64,000 nucleotides of DNA from Oscillospiraceae bacterium (GTDB lineage: Bacteria > Bacillota > Clostridia > Oscillospirales > CAG-272), in NCBI GenBank assembly GCA_015063805.1, contig SVTK01000011.1, forward strand, positions 1 through 64,000. Reading direction: 5' to 3'. Below, piece after piece: positions 24,872 to 32,796 of this stretch. How positions within the stretch are numbered: position 1 is the first letter of the stretch; every line of letters starts with the position of its first letter. The notes beneath the pieces are model-generated. The model did not search any database. It was not told where the DNA came from and saw nothing but the letters and a program-made list of their open reading frames with translations. The position numbers and the translations under genes were made by a program.

Positions 24872-26287
24872 ATGGTTTTTTCCAGCCTTGAGTTTCTCTT
24901 TCTCTACCTGCCCATAACGCTGCTCTGTTACTATGCAGTACCGCTTCGCTGGCGAAACGCCGTCCTGCTGGCCGTCAGCCTGATCTTCTACGGGTGGGGA
25001 GAACCGCGCTACCTCTTTTTGATGCTCTTCACCATCGCGCTGGACTATGTCTGCGGTTATCTTGTGGGCCGCTGGCAGGGAACGCCCCGGGCTAAGGTCA
25101 CGCTGGTGATTGCCGTCATCCTCAATCTCGCCCTTTTGGGCTTCTTCAAATACTACAACTTCTTCGCCGACAATCTGCGGCTGATCCCCTTCTTCGGCTT
25201 CCTGCCCGACCTAGATCTCCGCCTGCCGGTGGGCATCTCCTTCTACACCTTCCAGTCCCTCTCCTACGTCATCGACGTCTACCGCGGCGATGCCCGGGCG
25301 CAGCGGGATCCCGTGGCCTTCGGTGCCTATGTTTCCCTGTTTCCCCAGCTGATCGCCGGTCCCATTGTCCGCTACCATGACGTGGACGAACAGCTGCGGG
25401 AGCGGGAGCACTCGGTGCTCATGGTTTCGTCGGGCATCCGTACCTTCTGTGCGGGCTTCGCCAAGAAGGTCCTGCTGGCCGATGTGGCAGGGGCGCTTTG
25501 GGCGGATTTTGCCGCCATCCCCGCCGACAGCCGCACGGTGCTGGCCGCGTGGATGGGCATCATCTTCTACACCGCACAGATCTATCTCGATTTCTCGGCC
25601 TACTCCGACATGGCCATCGGCCTGGGCAAGATCGTGGGCTTCCGCTTCCTTGAAAACTTCGACTACCCCTACACCGCTACCTCGATCACCGACTTCTGGC
25701 GGCGCTGGCACATCTCCCTCTCCACCTGGTTCAGAGAGTATGTGTACATCCCCCTCGGCGGCAACCGGGTGGGCAAGTGGAAGCTGGTGCGCAACACCCT
25801 TGTGGTGTGGCTGCTCACCGGTTTCTGGCACGGGGCGAGCTGGAACTTTGTCCTGTGGGGACTCTACTACTTCGCTCTGCTGATGCTGGAGAAGCTGATC
25901 CTGGCCAATGTCCTGGACAAGCTGCCCATGGCGCTGCGCCGTCTGTATACCATGGTATTCGTCATCATCGGCTGGCTGATCTTCACCGCCTCCGACAGCT
26001 TTGCCTCGGGTGCTGAGGCATGGCGGTATTTCGGTGCCATGTTCGGGGTGGGTGCCGCCGGCTTTGCCTCGGGCACCGACCTCTACGACCTGCTCCGCCA
26101 CGGCATCTTCCTCCTGATCGTGGTCATCGCCTGCACTCCCCTGCCCCGCCGCCTGTTCTACCGCGGCTTTGCCCAGAAGCGCTGGGTTCGCATCGCCGCT
26201 TCCGCGGCCTGCATCGCCGCGCTTGCCGCCGGAACCGTATATCTGGTGGCATCGGGCTTCAGCCCCTTCCTCTACTACCGCTTCTGA
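24872..26287 (+). CDS. MBOAT-family membrane O-acyltransferase (AlgI-like)
   Basis: A 471-aa polytopic membrane protein that moves acyl groups, usually acetyl, across the membrane onto a surface polymer. It has about ten hydrophobic segments, FWRRWHISLSTWFREYVYIPLGG, and the catalytic histidine His320 in TGFWHGASWNF. The N-terminus MVFSSLEFLFLYLP is typical. It is followed 28 bp later by a DHHW/AlgJ-like partner, matching the AlgI-AlgJ and related O-acetylation systems. The acceptor could be a capsule, teichoic acid or peptidoglycan; the sequence does not tell. Confidence 0.92.
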   Translation: MVFSSLEFLFLYLPITLLCYYAVPLRWRNAVLLAVSLIFYGWGEPRYLFLMLFTIALDYVCGYLVGRWQGTPRAKVTLVIAVILNLALLGFFKYYNFFADNLRLIPFFGFLPDLDLRLPVGISFYTFQSLSYVIDVYRGDARAQRDPVAFGAYVSLFPQLIAGPIVRYHDVDEQLREREHSVLMVSSGIRTFCAGFAKKVLLADVAGALWADFAAIPADSRTVLAAWMGIIFYTAQIYLDFSAYSDMAIGLGKIVGFRFLENFDYPYTATSITDFWRRWHISLSTWFREYVYIPLGGNRVGKWKLVRNTLVVWLLTGFWHGASWNFVLWGLYYFALLMLEKLILANVLDKLPMALRRLYTMVFVIIGWLIFTASDSFASGAEAWRYFGAMFGVGAAGFASGTDLYDLLRHGIFLLIVVIACTPLPRRLFYRGFAQKRWVRIAASAACIAALAAGTVYLVASGFSPFLYYRF

Positions 26288-26315
26288 CAAATTTCATCCG
26301 TAAAGGAATTACCGT

Positions 26316-27554
26316 ATGGCTAAACAACATCCCGCAGACCGTGAGGCTGACCGCGTCCTGGCCATCCAGCGCGAGCTTTCCCCCCGCACACGGCGGGGAG
26401 ATATCATCCTCATTGCCCTCTGCGCCCTCTTTATTCTGATCTTTGCCGTGGGCATCTACTGCATCCCCCACCGCAGCTTCTCCGAGGTGGAAAACAGCAG
26501 TCTGCAGACCTTCCCCCGGACATCCTCTTCGGGCAAGTTCCTTGACCGTATCTGGGACGGCCGGTTCATGGCCGAGCTGAAGGATTTTTATACCGATCAG
26601 TTTCCCCTCAGAGACGGTCTGGTGGCCGCCCGGGCTAAGGCAGAGCTGCTGCTGGGCAAGGGGGAGAACAACGATGTCCTCCCGGGGAAAGACGGCTACC
26701 TCATCAAGCGAATCGAATACAGCGAAACTCAGCTGGCTCAGCTGCAGGATAATCTGGATGCCGTCACCGCATTCCGCGCCGCCGTGGATCTGCCCGTGGC
26801 CTTTGCCCTGGCGCCCCGGGGCATGGATGTGCTGGATCGGTACTTCCCTCCCCTCTATGCCAATGACCGCGGAGAAGCGGTATGGGCCGTGATCGACCGC
26901 TACGCCGCCGAGCATCCCCTGCTCTCCCTGCGGGAGCCCCTCCGTGCCCGTGCTGATGCGGGAGAAGCGGTGTGGTACCGCACCGACCACCATTGGACTA
27001 CCCTGGGAGCCTATTACGCCTATGCCGAGCTGGGAAGCCTTTGCGGGTTCACCCCCGCTCCCCTTGACAGCTTCACCGTGGAAACAGCTTCCACCGAATT
27101 TTTCGGCACCACCTACTCGGCCTCGGGTTTCTACGATACCCCCGCCGAAACCATGGAATTCTTCCGTTGGACGGGGGATGAAGCCTGCACGCTTGAGGTG
27201 CTGGGCGGGGACAAGGTCGTCTCCTCCTTGGACGGCTTCTATGACCGCAGCTACCTGGAGAAAAAGGACAAATATGCCGCTTTCCTCTCCTCCAACAACG
27301 GCCACATCCGCATCCTGGACACGCAGAACGCCGACAAGCCCACCATGCTGCTCATCAAGGACAGCTTTGCCCACAGCGTGGTGCCCTTCCTGGCGCAGCA
27401 CTACAACCTGGAGATCCTGGACCTGCGCTACTACCGCGCCACCACCGCCGCTTTTCTGGCCGAGAACGAGGTGGACAGCGTGCTGATCCTCTGCGGGCTG
27501 GACTCCATGGCCACCTCCAATCTGCTGGAGAGCCTGCCCGTCGGCATGGAATAA
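26316..27554 (+). CDS. DHHW-family exported O-acetyltransferase partner (AlgJ/SGNH-like)
   Basis: A 412-aa protein with one N-terminal membrane helix (about residues 28-48) and an extracytoplasmic SGNH-like domain. The DHHW motif is at residues 224-227 (WYRTDHHWT), and the Ser block is LLIKDSFAHSVVPFL. In such pairs the MBOAT protein delivers acyl groups and this protein transfers them to the glycan. The start has no strong ribosome site (AAAGGAATTACC). It ends the two-gene operon before a strong terminator. Confidence 0.88.
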   Translation: MAKQHPADREADRVLAIQRELSPRTRRGDIILIALCALFILIFAVGIYCIPHRSFSEVENSSLQTFPRTSSSGKFLDRIWDGRFMAELKDFYTDQFPLRDGLVAARAKAELLLGKGENNDVLPGKDGYLIKRIEYSETQLAQLQDNLDAVTAFRAAVDLPVAFALAPRGMDVLDRYFPPLYANDRGEAVWAVIDRYAAEHPLLSLREPLRARADAGEAVWYRTDHHWTTLGAYYAYAELGSLCGFTPAPLDSFTVETASTEFFGTTYSASGFYDTPAETMEFFRWTGDEACTLEVLGGDKVVSSLDGFYDRSYLEKKDKYAAFLSSNNGHIRILDTQNADKPTMLLIKDSFAHSVVPFLAQHYNLEILDLRYYRATTAAFLAENEVDSVLILCGLDSMATSNLLESLPVGME

Positions 27555-27561
27555 ACAACAC

Positions 27562-27594
27562 AATCCCGGACGGAATTCCGTCCGGGATTTTTTT
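27562..27594 (+). terminator. Terminator after the DHHW gene
   Basis: A perfect palindromic stem (AATCCCGGACGGAA / TTCCGTCCGGGATT) followed by a T tract. Confidence 0.92.
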
Positions 27595-27604
27595 GTGGAA
27601 AGGC

Positions 27605-27633
27605 TTGCCATTCCCCGTTTTCTGTGCTATAAT
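27605..27633 (+). promoter_or_regulatory. Promoter of the SGNH-Gfo/Idh-GDPD operon
   Basis: TTGCCA, 17 bp, TATAAT with an extended TGC. Confidence 0.82.
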
Positions 27634-27652
27634 TCCCCTTGAGGTGATCAAC

Positions 27653-28666
27653 GTGAAATTAAGTACGCAAACAATTAAAGAAATCATCACCGGTGCGGTT
27701 TGCTTTGACGAAGAAAACGGCGCCCTGACGCCCTATCGCTTTACCCGGGAACAGCTGGAGTTTTACCGCGACAGAAACCCCGATTTTTATCAAAGAGCCC
27801 TCTGCTCTGCCGGGATGCGGCTATGGTTTTGCACGGACAGCGAGCATCTCTCTCTGCAGGTTGTGCTGACCAACAACAGCTCCCGGAAATTCTTCTCCTT
27901 TGACGTCTTTGTCAACGGAGAACTCATCGACTGCCTGGACAACTTCTCGGGCATCGAATTCCCTGCAAACTATACCACCATAGATCTCCCCCTGGGCGAG
28001 TTCTCCAAGACCTTCTCCCTGGGCAAAGGGGAAAAGCAGGTCTGCATCTACCTCCCTTGGGCGGAGAAAACCGTGATCAAATCCATGGAACTGGACGATG
28101 GCGCAAAGGTAACCCCCATCAAGCCGGACAAGCTCCTGCTGGCCTTCGGCGACTCCATTACCCAGGGCTACGATGCCACCCGTCCCTCCCTGCGGTATGT
28201 TTCTCAGCTCTGCGACCGCCTGGGCGCGGCGGAACTCAACAAGGCCATCGGCGGCGAGATTTTCGTAGGCGGGCTGACCGCTCTGCCCGATGACATCTCC
28301 CCCGACTACATCACGGTAGCCTACGGCACCAACGACTGGAGCAAAACCGACAGAGAGTCCTCCCGCCGCAACGCCAAAGAGTTCTACACCCATCTGACCC
28401 GCCTCTATCCCAAGGCAAAAATCTTCGCTCTCGCCCCCATTTGGCGCAAGGATCTGCGGCTGGAGAAAAAGTACGGACTGTTTGAGGATGTGGAGGCCGA
28501 TATCCGTGAGATCACCGCGGAATTCCCCCAGGTCACCGTTATCTCCTGCTTCAATGCGGTTCCCCATGACGAATCTTATTATTCCGACCTCTATCTCCAC
28601 CCCAATGACCGCGGCTTCGCCCACTACGTTGCGCACCTTTGGGCAGCCATTGCCGACAAGCTCTGA
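27653..28666 (+). CDS. SGNH/GDSL hydrolase, two-domain (CE2-like layout)
   Basis: A 337-aa predicted cytoplasmic esterase with no signal peptide. A beta-sandwich N-terminal domain (about residues 1-150) precedes an SGNH domain: block I FGDSITQG, block II GGEIF, block III YGTNDW, block V DLYLHPNDRG. This order resembles CE2 acetyl-esterases and related lipases. Translation starts at GTG 27653 behind GAGGTGATC, a full anti-SD match; the open frame upstream covers the promoter. It is the first gene of a three-gene operon with an oxidoreductase and a phosphodiesterase. Confidence 0.88.
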   Translation: MKLSTQTIKEIITGAVCFDEENGALTPYRFTREQLEFYRDRNPDFYQRALCSAGMRLWFCTDSEHLSLQVVLTNNSSRKFFSFDVFVNGELIDCLDNFSGIEFPANYTTIDLPLGEFSKTFSLGKGEKQVCIYLPWAEKTVIKSMELDDGAKVTPIKPDKLLLAFGDSITQGYDATRPSLRYVSQLCDRLGAAELNKAIGGEIFVGGLTALPDDISPDYITVAYGTNDWSKTDRESSRRNAKEFYTHLTRLYPKAKIFALAPIWRKDLRLEKKYGLFEDVEADIREITAEFPQVTVISCFNAVPHDESYYSDLYLHPNDRGFAHYVAHLWAAIADKL

Positions 28667-28710
28667 GAAACCTTCCCCGCAAATCATCTTTTGCCGAAAG
28701 GAATTCCCCT

Positions 28711-30018
28711 ATGGAAAAGAAAACCGTCATTCTCGTGGGCGCTGGCCTGCGCGGACAAACCTACACCAACTACATCCTCCGCCACCCCGATGAATATGCC
28801 GTGGTGGCCGTAGCCGAACCCATCGAGGACAGACGCAATTACATCAAAGAAAAGCACAATCTCCCAGACGAGATGTGCTTCGAGGATTGGCAGCCTCTGC
28901 TGGCCATGCCCCGCATGGCCGATGCCTGCTTCATCTGTACCATGGACCGGGATCACTTTGCCCCCGCCATGGCCGCCATTGACCGCGGGTACGAGATCCT
29001 CTTAGAAAAGCCCGCCGCCGCCACCCCCGAAGAATGCATGGCCCTGGCCGACTACGCCGATGCGGCAGGGGTGAATGTGCTGATCTGCCATGTTCTGCGC
29101 TACACCCCCTTCTTCATGGGGCTGAAAAATCTCATCGACACCGGCACGGTGGGGCGCGTGATGCAGATCCGTCACACCGAGGATGTGGGCAATGTCCACC
29201 AGAGCCACAGCTTTATCCGGGGCAACTGGGGCAATTCCCTCCGCTCCTCCCCCATGATCCTGCAGAAGAGCTGTCATGATATGGACATCCTGCAGTGGCT
29301 GGTTGGCCAGCCCTGCACCCGTGTGCAGAGCTTCGGTTCCCTCTCCTACTTCACCCCCGAAAGCCGTCCCGACGGCGCCCCCGACCGCTGCATTGACGGC
29401 TGTCCGGTGGGGGATACCTGCCCCTATAACGCCGTCAACCTCTACTTGAAAAACGAGCGGAACAGCTGGTTCCGTACCTCCTCCACCCAAAAAGTCGCCC
29501 CCACCAATGCTGACGTGGAGGAAACCCTGCGCACCACCAACTACGGCCGCTGTGTCTTTGCCTGCGACAACGATGTGGTGGATCACCAGGTGGTCAATCT
29601 GGAGTTCGGCGATCATATCTACGCCAACTTCTCCATGGCCGCCTTCAACTGCGGTGGCCGGGAGATCACCATTATGGGCACCGAGGGAACAATCCACGGC
29701 AGAATGAGCGACACTTACTTCACCGTCTACCGCTTTGCCGACAAGCAGGAAGAACGCATCGAGATTGCCGATGCCATGCCCGGCGAGATGATCACCGGCG
29801 GCCACGGCGGCGGAGATGAGGGCATCATGAACGCCTTCTTTGCCCGCCTGCGGGGGGAATACCACGGAAAATCCATCTGCTCCCTGCGGGAAGCCTGCGA
29901 GAATCACCTCATCGCCTTTGCCGCCGAGGAGTCCCGCATCACCGGCCGGGTAATCAACATGAACGAATACGCTGCAGAAATTGCCGCACACAAAGCGAAA
30001 ATCGTCACCGAACAATAA
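28711..30018 (+). CDS. Gfo/Idh/MocA-family oxidoreductase
   Basis: A 435-aa NAD(P)-dependent sugar or cyclitol oxidoreductase. The N-terminal Rossmann fold begins VILVGAGLRGQTY; EKPAAATPEE is the family EKP motif. It carries the Cys-rich insertion CIDGCPVGDTCPYNA and GNWGNS, seen in a subfamily that often sits with glycan catabolic genes. AAAGGAA precedes the start. It follows the SGNH gene by 44 bp and precedes the GDPD gene by 16 bp. Confidence 0.88.
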   Translation: MEKKTVILVGAGLRGQTYTNYILRHPDEYAVVAVAEPIEDRRNYIKEKHNLPDEMCFEDWQPLLAMPRMADACFICTMDRDHFAPAMAAIDRGYEILLEKPAAATPEECMALADYADAAGVNVLICHVLRYTPFFMGLKNLIDTGTVGRVMQIRHTEDVGNVHQSHSFIRGNWGNSLRSSPMILQKSCHDMDILQWLVGQPCTRVQSFGSLSYFTPESRPDGAPDRCIDGCPVGDTCPYNAVNLYLKNERNSWFRTSSTQKVAPTNADVEETLRTTNYGRCVFACDNDVVDHQVVNLEFGDHIYANFSMAAFNCGGREITIMGTEGTIHGRMSDTYFTVYRFADKQEERIEIADAMPGEMITGGHGGGDEGIMNAFFARLRGEYHGKSICSLREACENHLIAFAAEESRITGRVINMNEYAAEIAAHKAKIVTEQ

Positions 30019-30034
30019 CGGGAGGAGAATATCC

Positions 30035-30832
30035 ATGGATAGCAAACGAATCATTCTCGCCGCCCACCGTGGCGACCGCAAATGCTTCCCTGAGAATACC
30101 ATGCCCGCCTTTGTGTCGGCCATCGACTTCGGCTGCGACATGATTGAGACCGACATCCACATGACCGCCGACGGTGAGCTGATCATCTTCCACGACCGCA
30201 GTGCCAAGCGCACCACCGGCGTTGACCGCCTGGTGGATCAAATGACCCTCGCCGAGCTGAAGGAGCTTGATGCCGGTGCCCTCTTTGACGAAAAATTCCG
30301 CGGCACCCGCATTCCCACGGTGGCGGAATTCATGGACCTCATTCGGGAGAAGGACATTCTCATCAACTGGGAACTCAAGGACTACCCCAATCAGGTGGGG
30401 GATGCCCACGCCTTTGCCGCCGTGGACAAGCTGGTCGCCATGATTGAGGAAAACGGGCTGGGGGAGCGCTCCATGCTCAATTCCTTCTCGGATCGCGTGC
30501 TGGCCTATGCCGTCAGCACCTACGGCCGCCGCTATCCCATCCATGGGCAGGGGATCAACCATTGTCCCCGTTCCTGCGATACCGCTGAAATGGCCCGCGA
30601 GGCGCTGTATGACTGGTGCTGCCTCTACCCCAACGAGGCCGGAAAGGGACTGAACTGCCTCGCCTCCCCCGAGAATTTCGCCTACTGTGCCGAGCACCGC
30701 ATCAAGCCCTGTGTCTGCTTCGGCGACACCGAGGAAAACTACCGCACCGCCATCGAGCTGGGCTGTCGGATGTTCACCTCCAACGATATTTACGCCGCAG
30801 ACAAGCTCCTGCGTGAGCTGGGCGAGCGGTAA
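30035..30832 (+). CDS. Glycerophosphodiester phosphodiesterase family protein
   Basis: A 265-aa cytoplasmic GDPD TIM barrel. Catalytic His and acids lie in AAHRGD, FPENTMPAF, ETDIHMTADGELIIFHD and NWELKD. The start at 30035 follows GGGAGGAG and is 16 bp from the previous stop. In the family it releases glycerol 3-phosphate from glycerophosphodiesters; with a Gfo/Idh enzyme and an esterase next to it, it may act on a glycerophosphate-modified glycan. It ends the operon. Confidence 0.9.
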   Translation: MDSKRIILAAHRGDRKCFPENTMPAFVSAIDFGCDMIETDIHMTADGELIIFHDRSAKRTTGVDRLVDQMTLAELKELDAGALFDEKFRGTRIPTVAEFMDLIREKDILINWELKDYPNQVGDAHAFAAVDKLVAMIEENGLGERSMLNSFSDRVLAYAVSTYGRRYPIHGQGINHCPRSCDTAEMAREALYDWCCLYPNEAGKGLNCLASPENFAYCAEHRIKPCVCFGDTEENYRTAIELGCRMFTSNDIYAADKLLRELGER

Positions 30833-30840
30833 TGCAAGAA

Positions 30841-30874
30841 AAGAGGGTGCCGCGCATCAGCGCGGCACCCTCTT
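30841..30874. terminator. Bidirectional terminator
   Basis: A 15-bp GC-rich stem (AAGAGGGTGCCGCGC / its complement) with an ATCA loop. The minus-strand T tract (TTTTCTT) is better than the plus one, so it may mainly serve the small minus-strand gene at 30887-31021. Confidence 0.8.
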
Positions 30875-30886
30875 TGGGATCAGCCG

Positions 30887-31021
30887 TCAAATTCTGTGGA
30901 TACTATGCTGCTCGGCGGCAGGGAGAAACCACTCCCCTTCCTCAAGGGCGAAAACCGCGGTATTGAGCAGCGCGCACAGGGCAAGCAGGGTACACAGCAG
31001 AACAAAGGTTTTCTTTTTCAC
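30887..31021 (-). CDS. Small secreted peptide, 44 aa
   Basis: A short gene starting at GTG 31021, 10 bp after a strong GAAGGAGG site. The product begins with three Lys and a hydrophobic stretch (TFVLLCTLLALCALL) ending NTAVFA, a clear signal peptide; the remaining roughly 18 residues (LEEGEWFLPAAEQHSIHRI) would be released. It lies alone between convergent and divergent plus-strand genes and ends just before the shared terminator. No family is recognised; a signalling peptide is a guess. Confidence 0.55.
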   Translation of the reverse strand: MKKKTFVLLCTLLALCALLNTAVFALEEGEWFLPAAEQHSIHRI

Positions 31022-31120
31022 TGGGGTGGCCTCCTTCAATATGATTCTACAGAAAAGACGAAAAAAAACAAAAAAAAGTTCCCCATTCCAAAAAAGTTTT
31101 CCGAAAAACGCCCCGGGGAC

Positions 31121-31149
31121 TTGAAATCCGCCCGCACTTGGCGTATAAT
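31121..31149 (+). promoter_or_regulatory. Promoter of the 31179 epimerase-like gene
   Basis: TTGAAA, 17 bp, TATAAT; GGGAGG ribosome site before 31179. Confidence 0.85.
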
Positions 31150-31178
31150 GGAGGCAATCAACTACTCGGGAGGTACCC

Positions 31179-32093
31179 ATGAATCTCGCCACATCCACCT
31201 GTCTGTTTCCTTCCCGCCGTCAGGGCGGCCGTACCCCTATGCTGGAATCCATTGATCTCTGCCACGCCGCCGGCTTCCGCGTCATTGACCTGAACTTCTG
31301 CGGTGCAGGCCTGCGCAAAAGCGGACACGAGCTCTGCCAGGACAACTGGGAGGAATGGGTGGACGAGGTGGGCAACCACGCCGCCAAGCTTGGCGTAACT
31401 TTCAGTCAGTCCCACACTCCCTTTGACTCCAATCTTTACCGTGTGGATGTGGCACCCCTGTCCGACGAATACCGGGAGTGGTATCGGGAATCGGTTCGCC
31501 GCACCATCATCGCCAGCGCACGCCTCGGCGTCAAGTGGGTCACCAACCACGCCCAGACCGCCACCGAGTACGCCGAGATGAATATGGAGGAAAACCTCCG
31601 CGCCAACCTGGACTTCTTTGGCTGGCAGGTAGAGCTGGCCGCCAAGCACGGCACCGGCATCGCGGTGGAAAACATGGCGGAGTTCAATCCCGTCAAGACC
31701 AAGCGCCGCTTCACCGCCGTGGTGGAGGAGCAGATCGCCATTGTTGATGCCATCAACGATCCTGCCTGCGGGGCCTGCTGGGATTTCGGCCACGCCGAGA
31801 TGGTCTATCACCGTGACCAGACCGTTCCCCTGCGCAAGCTGGGCCACCGCCTCAAGGCTACCCATGTCCAGGAAAACGACAAGTTCCACGACGACCACTT
31901 CATTCCCTTTGTACGGGGCACGACACCCTGGGAGAAGATCATGCCCCTCCTCAAGGAGATCGGCTACACCGGGGACTTCACCTACGAGTGCCACGGCTTC
32001 ATGTCGGGGGTCCCCGACGAGCTGCGTCCCGCCGCCGGCAGATTTGCCTACGAGGTGGGGATGTACTGCGTCGGGCTCTACGAAAAAGCATAA
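31179..32093 (+). CDS. Sugar-phosphate isomerase/epimerase family (AP-endonuclease-2 TIM barrel)
   Basis: A 304-aa TIM barrel of the xylose-isomerase-like/IolE group. Metal-binding acid and His positions are visible in AVENMAEFN, WDFGHAEM, KATHVQEND and FTYECHG. The family isomerises or epimerises sugars or inositol derivatives, consistent with the Gfo/Idh gene just upstream, although this gene has its own promoter. Substrate unknown. Confidence 0.88.
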   Translation: MNLATSTCLFPSRRQGGRTPMLESIDLCHAAGFRVIDLNFCGAGLRKSGHELCQDNWEEWVDEVGNHAAKLGVTFSQSHTPFDSNLYRVDVAPLSDEYREWYRESVRRTIIASARLGVKWVTNHAQTATEYAEMNMEENLRANLDFFGWQVELAAKHGTGIAVENMAEFNPVKTKRRFTAVVEEQIAIVDAINDPACGACWDFGHAEMVYHRDQTVPLRKLGHRLKATHVQENDKFHDDHFIPFVRGTTPWEKIMPLLKEIGYTGDFTYECHGFMSGVPDELRPAAGRFAYEVGMYCVGLYEKA

Positions 32094-32133
32094 AACAGAA
32101 GGTGCCGCGCATCTGCGCGGCACCTTCTGTTTT
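32092..32133. terminator. Terminator after the 31179 gene
   Basis: A 19-bp stem (32092-32110 / 32115-32133) overlaps the stop codon and ends in T4; it is symmetrical, so it may act both ways. Confidence 0.88.
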
Positions 32134-32154
32134 ACCAAATCCCGCAAAACAAAA

Positions 32155-32350
32155 ATCCCACCGAGCCGTGTGACCGAAAGTGGAAACCCTGCTCTCGCAA
32201 GGTGGTGTCCTCTCTCTGCGTTTGCGCTTCCAACGTCCCCGTGCACCGTCAAAGGAGGGTGGCGGGGGAGGCCTGCATCCCCGACAAAGAAGTCGGACTC
32301 CAAATTTCTGTTGTAGGTTCCGAATGTCCGGTCATCACGCACTAAGCAGG
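32155..32350 (-). ncRNA. ssrS: 6S RNA candidate
   Basis: No frame is convincing here, but the minus strand folds as a 6S RNA. The closing helix pairs 32326-32339 with 32165-32179 (TGACCG with CGGTCA). The next helix pairs GGAACC (32316-32321) with GGTTTCC (32182-32188), then comes a central bubble whose 3' side makes the small hairpin CCTTGC-GAGA-GCAGGG (32187-32202), then GGAGTCC (32295-32301) pairs with GGACACC (32204-32210) to start the apical arm. The CACCTTG...GGGTT block resembles the same region of E. coli 6S RNA. Length about 196 nt, near the usual size. A T tract follows the 3' end. 6S RNA binds sigma-A RNA polymerase as an open-promoter mimic. No clear promoter was found. Confidence 0.7.
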
Positions 32351-32400
32351 ATATTGCCGTGCGATCAATTCAGTTGTAAAAATCAGCACAAATCAGGCAC

Positions 32401-32694
32401 TTATTTGCCTGCATCGTAATCGATCTCATTCTGGAGCAGATCGTCGAAGTAGTCGGCGACACGGTCGAACTCCTCGTCATCCTCGATGGTGACCAGGATA
32501 TCATCGCCGTTCTCGTCCTTCTCGCGGCGGAGCACCACGTACTCGGCATACTCGTTGTCGCTCTCCTCTACGGGAACCAAAGCGTAATAGGAAACGCCCT
32601 CGATCTCGCAAGCGGCCAGCAGCTCAAACTCGGACTCGTTGCCGTCCTCGTCGGTCAGTGTATAGAATTCGTAATCCAGCTGTTCTTCATTCAT
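32401..32694 (-). CDS. DUF1292 acidic cytoplasmic protein (YrzB-like)
   Basis: A 97-aa acidic protein with the DUF1292 pattern: YTLTDEDGNESEFELLAACEIEG, YYALVPVE and EYVVLRRE. Such proteins are widespread in Firmicutes, often near RNase H-like or alaS-linked genes, with unknown function. The family match is by motif. The promoter is at 32732-32760; the gene lies just upstream of the 6S-like RNA on the same strand. Confidence 0.88.
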   Translation of the reverse strand: MNEEQLDYEFYTLTDEDGNESEFELLAACEIEGVSYYALVPVEESDNEYAEYVVLRREKDENGDDILVTIEDDEEFDRVADYFDDLLQNEIDYDAGK

Positions 32695-32731
32695 GGGGAT
32701 TATCTCCTTTCTGTCTATGATCTCTATCTAT

Positions 32732-32760
32732 ATTTTATCGTGAAACCGCAGAAATGTCAA
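32732..32760 (-). promoter_or_regulatory. Promoter of the DUF1292 gene
   Basis: On the minus strand: TTGACA, 17 bp, TAAAAT. Confidence 0.82.
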
Positions 32761-32796
32761 GAGCTTTTTGCTGTGCGGATTATTTTTTCCCATCCG

